Shown: one piece after another, positions 1 through 6,746 of the stretch
How the letters are laid out: every line of letters starts with the position of its first letter
Numbering within the stretch: the stretch's first letter is position 1
Assembly (NCBI GenBank): GCA_028697515.1
Contig: JAQVEY010000048.1
Coordinates: 1 to 10,510 of the forward strand
DNA: 10,510 nucleotides
DNA from: Bacteroidales bacterium
Lineage (GTDB): Bacteria; Bacteroidota; Bacteroidia; Bacteroidales; ML635J-15
Direction of reading: 5' to 3'
Notes under the pieces: generated by a model
What the model was told of the DNA's origin: nothing
Seen by the model: the letters and a program-made list of their open reading frames with translations, nothing else
Databases searched by the model: none
Made by a program: the position numbers and the translations under genes

Positions 1-996
1 TCTTTTAATACTCAAATAATAGACAACAGTGGTTCTTTTGAAATAAGTAATATAAGCATTGAGACCTCTTTTGTAAAACTAAAAGCTGACGGATTTTATT
101 ATAATGAAATTACAAATACTAATTCTTCTTCTTCAATTACTCTTTATGCATTGTCTGACTTAACAGATAAAAGTTCAGTAAATGTAAATCTATTAAGCAC
201 ACTTGAGGTATCAAGAATAGAGTATTTAGTATCACAAGGAAGTAGCTTTAGTGCTGCAAAACAACAAGCACAAAGCGAAATTTTAAATATTTTTTCTATA
301 CAAAATCCTGATATGTCTGAGTCTGAATTATTAAATATTTCGCAAGATGGAGAAGACAATGCAATTTTACTAGCAATTTCCTTGATTATGCAGGGTTTTA
401 GAACCGAATCCGAGTTGACTCAATTACTTGGCGATATTAGTACTGATATCAGGACAGATGGAGTTCTAAACAATTCATCTATAGAAAGTGCATTAATCAA
501 CGATGCAGAATTGCTTTCACTACCAGATATTCGTAGTAATATCGAGAATAAATACATTTCTCTTGGTATAAATACAATTATCCCAAATTTCGAATACTAT
601 ATTACTCTATTTATTGATTCAACTAGTTATATACCCACAAAAGTAATTGAATATCCTGCAATTATTAATTCTAAGTATAATCTTTTAAGAGATACTTCAT
701 TTACTCTAATTTATGATTCTTATGCTGTAGGAGCATATTTACCAATTGGAACATCAATAAGGCTTGTAGTAAAATCTAGTCCTGGCTATTCTGCTGTTGA
801 ATATGGATGGGCTACATCAACCAATCAGGGTTGGACATTTAATAATCACTATCCTGACTCAGCAGTTTTGACTGCAAACGGAGCTGATCAAACAGTTTTT
901 ATTCAGTTTGCATTTGGACCACCATCAAGTCTAGATTTTATTATTTATGAAAACAATTCTGATACGCCTACTCGTATTAAGACTATTCAGTATTGA
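1..996 (+). CDS. Partial surface/secreted protein of unknown function, N-terminus beyond left edge
   Basis: Frame 1 is open from the first base to a TGA at 994-996, giving at least 331 residues. The true start lies outside the window; the TTG at 151 is just an internal Leu codon. The first ~50 residues (with 'LKADGFYYNE' about residues 28-37) look like a beta-rich, transthyretin/carboxypeptidase-regulatory-like segment of the type found in Bacteroidetes lipoproteins. Residues about 64-180 are helix-rich and start with 'LLSTLEVSRIEYLVSQG'. The last ~130 residues are rich in aromatic and beta-forming residues. No membrane segment, cysteine-based motif, catalytic motif or type IX sorting domain is visible in this part. 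The next gene on the same strand starts 23 bases after the stop, so the two are probably co-transcribed. I do not recognise a named family. Export is inferred from composition only, since a signal peptide would be upstream of the window. Confidence 0.75.
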   Translation, partial: SFNTQIIDNSGSFEISNISIETSFVKLKADGFYYNEITNTNSSSSITLYALSDLTDKSSVNVNLLSTLEVSRIEYLVSQGSSFSAAKQQAQSEILNIFSIQNPDMSESELLNISQDGEDNAILLAISLIMQGFRTESELTQLLGDISTDIRTDGVLNNSSIESALINDAELLSLPDIRSNIENKYISLGINTIIPNFEYYITLFIDSTSYIPTKVIEYPAIINSKYNLLRDTSFTLIYDSYAVGAYLPIGTSIRLVVKSSPGYSAVEYGWATSTNQGWTFNNHYPDSAVLTANGADQTVFIQFAFGPPSSLDFIIYENNSDTPTRIKTIQY

Positions 997-1019
997 TTGA
1001 GTTTGTATAGATTGACATT

Positions 1020-1469
1020 ATGAAAAAAATTGAAAGAATATCAGGAATAATATTTATTGTAGGAATAATTCTTAAATATTTGCTAATTCCTGGAGCTGGA
1101 TTTTTATTAACCATAAGCGGATTGGTACTTGCTTCTATATATTTCTATTTAGGAATCTTTTTATTTCTAGATATCAAATTTAAAGATTGGTTTAGACGCG
1201 AATCATATCAAAACATAAGCCCTAAGCGAATTTTTGGAGCAATTATTACTGGAGTAGCCCTATCAACAGTTATGGTCGGAATCGTTTTTATGTTTCAATA
1301 TTTACCAGGCTGGGGAATTATGATAATAGTCGGTGGTAGTCCCCTAATTATTATTTTAGTTATTAGTATTATCAAATTTCTTCAGACAAAATCTAATTTT
1401 TATACAGGCTTAATAATTCGTATTGCTTTAGCGACGATACTAGCTCTGTTACATTTAATATTTCGATAA
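1020..1469 (+). CDS. Small multi-pass membrane protein with duplicated GldL-like PGxG motif
   Basis: A complete 149-residue protein, ATG to TAA. It is almost entirely hydrophobic, with about four or five membrane segments (roughly residues 7-23, 27-50, 72-93, 99-120 and 128-147) and a basic loop at 53-71 (DIKFKDWFRR, then SPKR). Two related motifs occur: 'LKYLLIPGAG' at about 18-27 and 'MFQYLPGWG' at about 91-99. Each follows a Gly/Ile-rich helix ('IIFIVGIIL' and 'VMVGIVF') and precedes another hydrophobic stretch, suggesting an internal duplication of a two-helix unit. The 'I-x-F/K-x-x-x-PGxG' pattern resembles the membrane part of GldL, the inner-membrane motor protein of gliding/type IX secretion, and related small Bacteroidetes membrane proteins. 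The cytoplasmic GldL tail and gldM/gldN neighbours are absent, so I do not call it gldL. It probably shares a transcript with the preceding gene. Function unknown; the ATG is preceded by no clear Shine-Dalgarno site, as is usual in Bacteroidetes. Confidence 0.75.
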   Translation: MKKIERISGIIFIVGIILKYLLIPGAGFLLTISGLVLASIYFYLGIFLFLDIKFKDWFRRESYQNISPKRIFGAIITGVALSTVMVGIVFMFQYLPGWGIMIIVGGSPLIIILVISIIKFLQTKSNFYTGLIIRIALATILALLHLIFR

Positions 1470-1502
1470 GAATTAGTAAATTCTGTTTATAGTCGTAATA
1501 GG

Positions 1503-1566
1503 GGTTTTGGCGTGTATTTTTGCAATCACGGAGCTTTCGCGAAGTGGCAAAAATCATGACAAAACC
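1503..1566. repeat. Imperfect 64-base inverted repeat between converging genes; terminator or attC-like palindrome
   Basis: Outer arms GGTTTTG (1503-1509) and CAAAACC (1560-1566) are exact complements. After a 6-versus-5-base unpaired stretch, inner arms ATTTTTGC (1516-1523) and GCAAAAAT (1547-1554) are also exact complements. The loop has CAC (1527-1529) facing GTG (1544-1546) and the small palindrome TTCGCGAA (1536-1543). It starts 33 bases after the stop of the + strand membrane protein and ends 33 bases before the stop of the - strand oligopeptidase. A bidirectional terminator is therefore the simplest reading, although the stem lacks a classic GC core. The long, bulged stem of paired blocks also recalls integron attC sites or dispersed palindromic repeats. 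I did not find convincing attC R'/R'' core boxes. Confidence 0.55.
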
Positions 1567-1599
1567 ATTAACAAGATAAATTACAATACCTCAATCGAA

Positions 1600-3750
1600 T
1601 CAATACACTGGTGTAAAGTCCATATTATAAAATGTGAATGCGTATGTATCGGCAATTTCATCAATCATTTTCATTGTTGGTTTGCCGGCGCCATGCCCTG
1701 CTTGTGTCTCAATTCGTATAAGTACTGGATTTTCCCCTTTATAGGTATTTTGGAGTGTTGCTATATACTTAAATGAGTGTGCTGGAACAACTCTATCATC
1801 ATGATCAGCTGTTGTTACTAGTACTGCAGGATATTCTACATCTGCTTTGATATTATGTACAGGTGAATAACTATATAAATAGTCAAACATTTTCCCACTA
1901 TCTTCACTAGTACCATAGTCGGTAGCCCAATAACGACCAATTGTAAATTTATGATATCTCAACATATCCATTACACCTACTGCAGGCAAAGCAACTGCAA
2001 ACAAATCGGGTCTTTGGTTAGTAACTGCTCCTATTAACAAACCACCATTTGAGCCTCCTTGTATTGCCAAACGTGCCGGCGAAGTATACTTCTCACTTAT
2101 AAGATATTCTGCGGCTGCAATAAAATCATCAAAAACATTCTGCTTTTTCAGTAAAGTACCGTCCTTATGCCATTCTTCTCCATACTCTCCGCCACCTCTA
2201 ATATTAGCTATTGCCACTACACCTCCTTGTTCAAGCCATATACATCTCGAAATACTAAAGTATGGAGTCAATGAAATATTAAATCCACCATAGCCGTACA
2301 ATAATGTAGGATTATTGCCATCCAAAGCTATACCTTTTTTAAATACTATAAACATTGGAATACTTGTACCGTCTTCCGAAGTATAAAATATCTGCTTGGT
2401 CTCGTAATCTGCTGTATTAAAATCAACCTTAGACTTTTCATATAAAACAGACTTGTTTTTATTTATATCGTATTGATATATCTCTGCAGGTGTAGTAAAG
2501 GAAGTTATTGTATAAAATGTAATATTATCTTCTCTCTCTCCACCAAACCCACTTATTGTTCCAATTATTGACTTATCTAAATCGTGCAAATATTTACCAT
2601 TTGTATCGAATATTTTAACGACCGAGTGTGCATCCTTCATGTAATTTGCAATAAATTTATTACCTATAGAACTTACAGACTGCAAAACTCCTGTTTCTTC
2701 AGCTATAAAATCTTTCCAATACCGTGGATTAGGATTTTTAACATTTATCTCAATTACTTTATATCGAGGAGCATTATAATTAGTGTAAACATAGAGTTTA
2801 TCATTAATCTCATCTATGACATAAAAATCATTATCAAAATTATCGACAATCTTCTTAATTCCTGAATTCTCAACACTTAAATCCTTAATATACAAAGCAT
2901 TGCCAGAAGTAGTTTTTGTTGCACTAATTACCAAATATTTTTTCGAGTCTGTTACACCTGCCGAGAATCCTATTTCCGGATTAATGGGATCTTCAAATAT
3001 AAGCTTATCTTCTGATTGATCAGTACCAATTTTATGATAAAATATTTTGCAGTTTTCATTTACTCCTGACAATTCCTGTCCTTCTTCAGGCTCAGGATAA
3101 CCTGAATAAAAGAAGCCATCATTGTACCAAGAAATTCCAGAGAATTTAACCCATTCTAAATGATCATCGAGATCTTTTTTTGTTTCAATATCTCTTATGA
3201 AAATCTCTTGCCAATCACTACCAGCCTTCGAAATTGCATATCCTAAATATTTCCCATCATCTGATACTGCTATTGTTGAGAGAGAAATACCCCCTTCCTT
3301 ATCCAATACGTTAGGATCTAGCAATTCTATTTCTTCACCATTTAAACTTTCTTTGTAATATAGCACACTCTGGTTCTGAAGACCATCATTACGATAGTAG
3401 AAATATTTATCTGATTTCTTAACCGGTGCTGACATTTTTGGATAATCCCATATTTTTAACAACCTATCTTTTATTTGATTTCTATACGGAATATTTTCCA
3501 TATATTTAAAAGTAAGTTCATTTTGCTGCTTAACCCATTCAGCCGTTTCATCAGAATTGTCATCTTCGAGCCATCTATATGGGTCACTTACTTGGACACC
3601 AAAATAATTATCTATAACAGTAGTGTCCCTTCTTGTTTCGGGATAATTTAATTCCATTGCCATCTTTCTGTTTTTATCGTTATTACATGATGTAAGAAAA
3701 AACAATAAGCCAAGAACCATGTAAATCCCAAATTTGAATAATACTTTCAT
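1600..3750 (-). CDS. Prolyl oligopeptidase (S9A family), predicted lipoprotein
   Basis: A complete 716-residue serine peptidase that cleaves short peptides after proline. The N-terminus is a lipoprotein signal: hydrophobic stretch at about 7-19, lipobox LTSC with the acylated Cys at 22, so the enzyme should be membrane-anchored in the periplasm or at the surface. The family N-terminal motif 'DPYRWLED' is at about 57-64, followed by the seven-bladed propeller region (about 80-430) and the C-terminal alpha/beta-hydrolase domain. The catalytic triad is intact: Ser about 567 in GGSNGGLL, Asp about 651 in DHDDRVVP and His about 686 in AGHGAGKP. Also present are the oxyanion-hole Tyr (about 487, in YGYGGFN), the substrate-binding Arg about 653, and Trp about 608 in GRYWATDYG, which stacks on the substrate proline in the pig enzyme. 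Length matches the family plus signal. It has a 96-base upstream gap with a candidate promoter, so it is probably transcribed separately from the genes to its right. Its stop converges with the + strand genes. Confidence 0.96.
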   Translation of the reverse strand: MKVLFKFGIYMVLGLLFFLTSCNNDKNRKMAMELNYPETRRDTTVIDNYFGVQVSDPYRWLEDDNSDETAEWVKQQNELTFKYMENIPYRNQIKDRLLKIWDYPKMSAPVKKSDKYFYYRNDGLQNQSVLYYKESLNGEEIELLDPNVLDKEGGISLSTIAVSDDGKYLGYAISKAGSDWQEIFIRDIETKKDLDDHLEWVKFSGISWYNDGFFYSGYPEPEEGQELSGVNENCKIFYHKIGTDQSEDKLIFEDPINPEIGFSAGVTDSKKYLVISATKTTSGNALYIKDLSVENSGIKKIVDNFDNDFYVIDEINDKLYVYTNYNAPRYKVIEINVKNPNPRYWKDFIAEETGVLQSVSSIGNKFIANYMKDAHSVVKIFDTNGKYLHDLDKSIIGTISGFGGEREDNITFYTITSFTTPAEIYQYDINKNKSVLYEKSKVDFNTADYETKQIFYTSEDGTSIPMFIVFKKGIALDGNNPTLLYGYGGFNISLTPYFSISRCIWLEQGGVVAIANIRGGGEYGEEWHKDGTLLKKQNVFDDFIAAAEYLISEKYTSPARLAIQGGSNGGLLIGAVTNQRPDLFAVALPAVGVMDMLRYHKFTIGRYWATDYGTSEDSGKMFDYLYSYSPVHNIKADVEYPAVLVTTADHDDRVVPAHSFKYIATLQNTYKGENPVLIRIETQAGHGAGKPTMKMIDEIADTYAFTFYNMDFTPVY

Positions 3751-3772
3751 ATCTTATAAATATTTAATAGCA

Positions 3773-3798
3773 CAAAAATAGCAATTTAATTCAGCCAA
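3773..3798 (-). promoter_or_regulatory. Candidate Bacteroidetes-type promoter for the prolyl oligopeptidase
   Basis: Read on the - strand, TATTTTTG (3780-3773) matches the Bacteroidetes -7 consensus TAnnTTTG exactly. It lies 22 bases before the ATG at 3750. A TTG (3798-3796) lies 15 bases upstream of it and could act as the -33 element, though the usual spacing is a little longer. The implied 5' leader is only about 15 bases. In such AT-rich DNA the match could arise by chance; its placement just before a gene is what supports it. Confidence 0.4.
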
Positions 3799-3846
3799 TT
3801 TATTCATTTAACACTATATTAAGATTTTATGAAAGAGTTTAACAAA

Positions 3847-4338
3847 TCATGACATATCAATAAACTCATATGTATTTCCAGCGTAATCAAGAATACGAAC
3901 AAAATCTTCAAAAGAAATTGCTATTAGAGCATCTAATTCGTTTGGCAAAAAAGTCAGTCTAGTACTATTTCGGAGCGATTCATCTATAAAGACCTCAACA
4001 CAATTATTCTTATCATTTAATAAACTAAAAACAGAAATTGCACCAATAGTTCCTTTTATATACAAATCAATTCTTTGCTGCGAGGCAAACGATATCTTTC
4101 CTTTCTTAAATCTCTGCTCAAACTTATGTATATCAATATTCTTATAATAATCGGAAATCAACAAGAAGTGTCTGTCGCCTTTATGGTTTCGCATAAAAAG
4201 ATTTTTGCATCTAGTAGCTTTTATCTTTGACCAAAAACTTCCATCATCTTCATTAGAAAAATCTTCAGGAGACTGATAATAATCGTACTTAATATTAAGT
4301 TCTTCAAGCGTTTTATAAACTATTTCCTGACCAATCAT
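3847..4338 (-). CDS. Prolyl-tRNA editing protein, ProX/YbaK family
   Basis: A complete 163-residue single-domain protein of the YbaK/aminoacyl-tRNA deacylase superfamily. Relatives (ProXp-ala, formerly ProX/PrdX) hydrolyse alanine mis-attached to tRNA-Pro in trans, in the cytoplasm. The diagnostic segment 'KNLFMRNHKGDRHFLL' (about 45-60) is present, and Lys45 falls at the position of the catalytic lysine in characterised ProXp-ala. The second family segment, usually a G-x-PGSVSPFxLIND pattern, is here GTIGAISVFSLLND (96-109), so the Pro-Gly-Ser part is changed. The later FHP-x-x-NT element reads as TFLPNELDALIAI (129-141), losing the usual His and Asn-Thr. Family assignment is safe, but its substrate may differ from Ala-tRNA-Pro. 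The ATG overlaps the end of meaB by four bases (ATGA arrangement), implying translational coupling. No separate promoter is visible. Confidence 0.85.
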   Translation of the reverse strand: MIGQEIVYKTLEELNIKYDYYQSPEDFSNEDDGSFWSKIKATRCKNLFMRNHKGDRHFLLISDYYKNIDIHKFEQRFKKGKISFASQQRIDLYIKGTIGAISVFSLLNDKNNCVEVFIDESLRNSTRLTFLPNELDALIAISFEDFVRILDYAGNTYEFIDMS

Positions 4339-5471
4339 TTTTTCTTAAAATAAATATCGAGTAATCTTTGAGCAGCAATAAAACTACTTATTTGATCCTC
4401 AGAAATTTGTTCTTCCAATAGCTTTATATGTTTTTTTACTTTCACATCACTGTAAAATCTTTCCTTTAGCGCAGAATTAACTGATTCATAAAACCAGTAT
4501 TTTGATTGCTCCAGCCTATTTTTATTAAAATAATCGTTATTTAAACTATGATCAAAATACTCCATAATACTTTCCCATAATTCATGAATTCCGTAATTAG
4601 TCAGTGCCGAGCATTTAAGAACCTTTGGTGTCCAACCCGAAATCTGTGGTGGAAATAGATGAAGAGCATTCTGGTATTGTACTCTTGCGAAATCAGCTTT
4701 TTGCACATTTTCTCCATCTGCTTTTGTTATCGCCACTACATCTGCCATTTCCATTATACCACGCTTTATCCCTTGAAGTTCATCACCTGCACCTGCTAAC
4801 ATAAGTAATAAAAAGAAATCAACCATACTGTGAACAGCCGTTTCCGATTGTCCCACTCCAACAGTTTCTATAAAAACAGTATCAAAACCTGCTGCTTCGC
4901 AAAGTACAATAGTTTCCCTTGTTTTTCGTGCCACTCCACCAAGCGATCCTGCTGATGGAGAAGGTCTAATAAATGCATTCTTGTGTACTGCAAGCTCTTC
5001 CATCCTAGTTTTATCTCCTAAAATAGAGCCTCCACTTTTCTCACTACTCGGATCTACAGCCAAAACAGCTAATTTCCGACCAGATTTAACAATTTCCATT
5101 CCCAGAGCTTCTATAAATGTACTTTTACCGACTCCAGGAACTCCTGTAATACCAATTCTAAAAGATTTTCCGGCATAAGGAAGGCACTTCTCTATTATTT
5201 GCTGAGAAAGTTCATAATGTTCATGCAGTTTGCTTTCGACAAGTGTTATAGCTTGTCCCAATATATTTATATCTCCTGACTTTATTCCAGCAACGTAATC
5301 ACTGCAAGTTAAAAGAGTTTTTCGTTTTTTAATTCTTTCAATAGAAGGATTAATTTGTGGAGGTTGTTCAACACCCTCATTAACAATTAGAGCACTATTT
5401 TTTGCTTTACTTTCTTCTACTTCGCCCTTATATTTTTTTTCTGAACTCATTTTATTCGTATTTTCCCCCAT
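4335..5471 (-). CDS. meaB: Methylmalonyl-CoA mutase GTPase chaperone MeaB (ArgK family)
   Basis: A G3E-class P-loop GTPase of 378 residues that protects and reloads adenosylcobalamin-dependent methylmalonyl-CoA mutase in the cytoplasm. Motifs in order: Walker A GVPGVGKST (110-118), VDPSS (139-143), ETVGVGQSE (202-210), the switch-III-like segment AGAGDELQGIKRG (226-238), the base-specificity motif TKAD (249-252) and SAL (288-290). A helical C-terminal dimerisation arm follows. The N-terminal extension with 'VNEGVEQPPQINPS' is like that of other Bacteroidetes MeaB proteins. Two starts are possible. The ATG at 5471 overlaps the epimerase gene by 20 bases. The in-frame ATG at 5450 (residue 8, MSSEKK) leaves one base after the epimerase stop (TAA-A-ATG), and I think it equally or more likely. 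The mutase genes are not in the window. The old name ArgK (arginine transport kinase) is misleading. Confidence 0.95.
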   Translation of the reverse strand: MGENTNKMSSEKKYKGEVEESKAKNSALIVNEGVEQPPQINPSIERIKKRKTLLTCSDYVAGIKSGDINILGQAITLVESKLHEHYELSQQIIEKCLPYAGKSFRIGITGVPGVGKSTFIEALGMEIVKSGRKLAVLAVDPSSEKSGGSILGDKTRMEELAVHKNAFIRPSPSAGSLGGVARKTRETIVLCEAAGFDTVFIETVGVGQSETAVHSMVDFFLLLMLAGAGDELQGIKRGIMEMADVVAITKADGENVQKADFARVQYQNALHLFPPQISGWTPKVLKCSALTNYGIHELWESIMEYFDHSLNNDYFNKNRLEQSKYWFYESVNSALKERFYSDVKVKKHIKLLEEQISEDQISSFIAAQRLLDIYFKKK

Positions 5472-6414
5472 TCAAATAGTTTTTTACATAATCTTCTATT
5501 CCTTCTTCAAGTGAATAAAAAGATTCTGTATAACCAATGCTTCTTAAATTAGTCATATCAGCCTCGGTAAAATACTGATATTTTTCCCTGATATCTTCAG
5601 GAATATCAATATAATCAATTTTTTCTTCAATTTCCATTGCTCTAAAAACAGACTTGCCAAGATCATTAAATGTTCGTGCCTGACCTGTTCCCAAATTATA
5701 AATACCGTTATTTTTTCGATTTAACATAAAGAAATACATTACTTTGCATACATCCTTTACATAAACGAAATCCCTTTTTTGTTCACCATCTGCAAAATCG
5801 GTAAGATGTGATCTAAAAAGATTCAATTTTCCATTAGCCTGTATTTGATTATAAGCATGAAAAATAACAGAAGCCATTCTATTTTTATGATACTCATTTG
5901 GCCCGTAAACATTAAAAAATTTCAATCCAACCCAAAAAAATGGTTTTCTTTCCTGCTTTAGTACCCACTTATCAAATTCATTTTTTGATACTCCGTATGG
6001 ATTTAGAGGTTTCAGAATTTCGGGATTAGTTGTATCATCGAATCCATTTTCGCCAGAACCATAAGTTGCTGCCGAAGAAGCATAAACCAATGGCAATCCA
6101 TAATCACAACACTTTAACCATATTGTTTTACTATATTCAGTATTCAATTTATTCAGCACATTAAAATCAAACTCAGCAGTGTTAGTACGAGCTCCCAAAT
6201 GAAAAACAAATTGAACAAACCTGTTATTTTCATCCAACCATGCCGGAAAATCATCTCTAAAAACTCTCTCGGTCACATATTTATCAATAAAATTATTCTC
6301 TTTATCGTTAACCGAAAAGTCATCAACTAAAACTATGTCAGTAAAATTTTCTTTAATTAGTAATGCTGCAAGATTACTTCCAATAAAACCAGCCGCTCCT
6401 GTAATTACAATCAT
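5452..6414 (-). CDS. hldD: ADP-L-glycero-D-manno-heptose 6-epimerase (HldD/RfaD)
   Basis: A complete 320-residue extended short-chain dehydrogenase. It converts ADP-D-glycero- to ADP-L-glycero-manno-heptose, the last step in making the activated heptose for lipopolysaccharide inner core, in the cytoplasm. The NAD(P)-binding glycine motif GAAGFIG is at 6-12 and the acidic end of the second strand (VDD) at 30-32. HLGARTNT (72-79), SSAATYG (113-119) and the catalytic pair Tyr140/Lys144 in NPYGVSK follow. The segment FFNVYGPNEYHKNRMASV (167-183 region) is distinctive of HldD compared with other sugar-nucleotide epimerases, as is the RDFVYVKDV segment. Length matches the family. It begins 56 bases after the PKD gene stop. 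Only a weak -7-like box (TATTTTTC at 6447-6440, one mismatch, no clear -33 element) precedes it, so it may read through from upstream or use a weak promoter. Its 3' end overlaps or abuts meaB. Confidence 0.93.
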   Translation of the reverse strand: MIVITGAAGFIGSNLAALLIKENFTDIVLVDDFSVNDKENNFIDKYVTERVFRDDFPAWLDENNRFVQFVFHLGARTNTAEFDFNVLNKLNTEYSKTIWLKCCDYGLPLVYASSAATYGSGENGFDDTTNPEILKPLNPYGVSKNEFDKWVLKQERKPFFWVGLKFFNVYGPNEYHKNRMASVIFHAYNQIQANGKLNLFRSHLTDFADGEQKRDFVYVKDVCKVMYFFMLNRKNNGIYNLGTGQARTFNDLGKSVFRAMEIEEKIDYIDIPEDIREKYQYFTEADMTNLRSIGYTESFYSLEEGIEDYVKNYLNGGKYE

Positions 6415-6470
6415 TATGTTTAAAATAAAAACAATATAAGAAAAATAGAAAAAAAGTTTTAACCTATTCT

Positions 6471-6746
6471 CTATCTAATGAGCATAATAAAACCTTTTTT
6501 CGATTGAATACTTCCATCAAACATTTCAGCCTCAACATAATAACTGTAGTTATCAATATTCTGTAGTTGCCCGTTATAATATCCGTCCCAACCCTGATGT
6601 ATATCATCAGTATAAAACACTTCCTCACCCCATCTATTATAAATTCTGAAATGTAGCAATTTTCTTATTCCAAATCCTTTAACATAAACAACTCTGTTAC
6701 CATCAGTACCTAGAGGCATAAATGCTCCGGGAACATCAAGAGTATA
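6471..6746 (-). other. Type IX secretion C-terminal sorting domain (gliding motility-associated CTD) of the PKD protein
   Basis: The final 91 residues carry the family pattern: VPGAF at the start, then YVKGFGI, LHFRIYNRWGEEVF, GWDGYYNG, YSYYVEAEMFDG and the C-terminal KKGFIMLIR. The usual 'TPNGDGxND' element after the first Phe is replaced by 'MPLGTDGNRVV', so the Asn-Asp pair of the typical motif is missing. The rest is intact, so I expect it still works as a sorting signal. Cargo with this domain type is exported across the outer membrane by the type IX machinery, none of which is encoded in the window. Confidence 0.85.

Noticed and set aside
151..153. TTG as the start of the left-edge gene
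   Set aside because: The frame is open back to base 1 and the upstream 50 residues look like coding sequence of the same protein.
144..359. 71-codon - strand frame antisense to the left-edge gene
   Set aside because: It mirrors a convincing coding frame, has no start context, and its Cys-rich protein looks like antisense translation.
1020..1469. Calling the small membrane protein GldL itself
   Set aside because: It lacks the long cytoplasmic region and the gldK/M/N neighbours. Only the membrane motif is similar.
1507..1776. 89-codon + strand frame starting inside the intergenic palindrome
   Set aside because: Most of it lies antisense to the C-terminal coding region of the prolyl oligopeptidase, its composition (many Cys, Ile, His) is typical of a shadow frame, and it resembles no family.
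4335..5471. Old annotation of MeaB as an arginine/ornithine transport kinase (ArgK)
   Set aside because: The motifs are those of the MeaB GTPase family, and the transport-kinase name is outdated for this family.
6440..6447. TATTTTTC as the hldD promoter -7 box
   Set aside because: One mismatch to TAnnTTTG, no TTG at a suitable distance and a very T-rich background; too weak to list as a feature.
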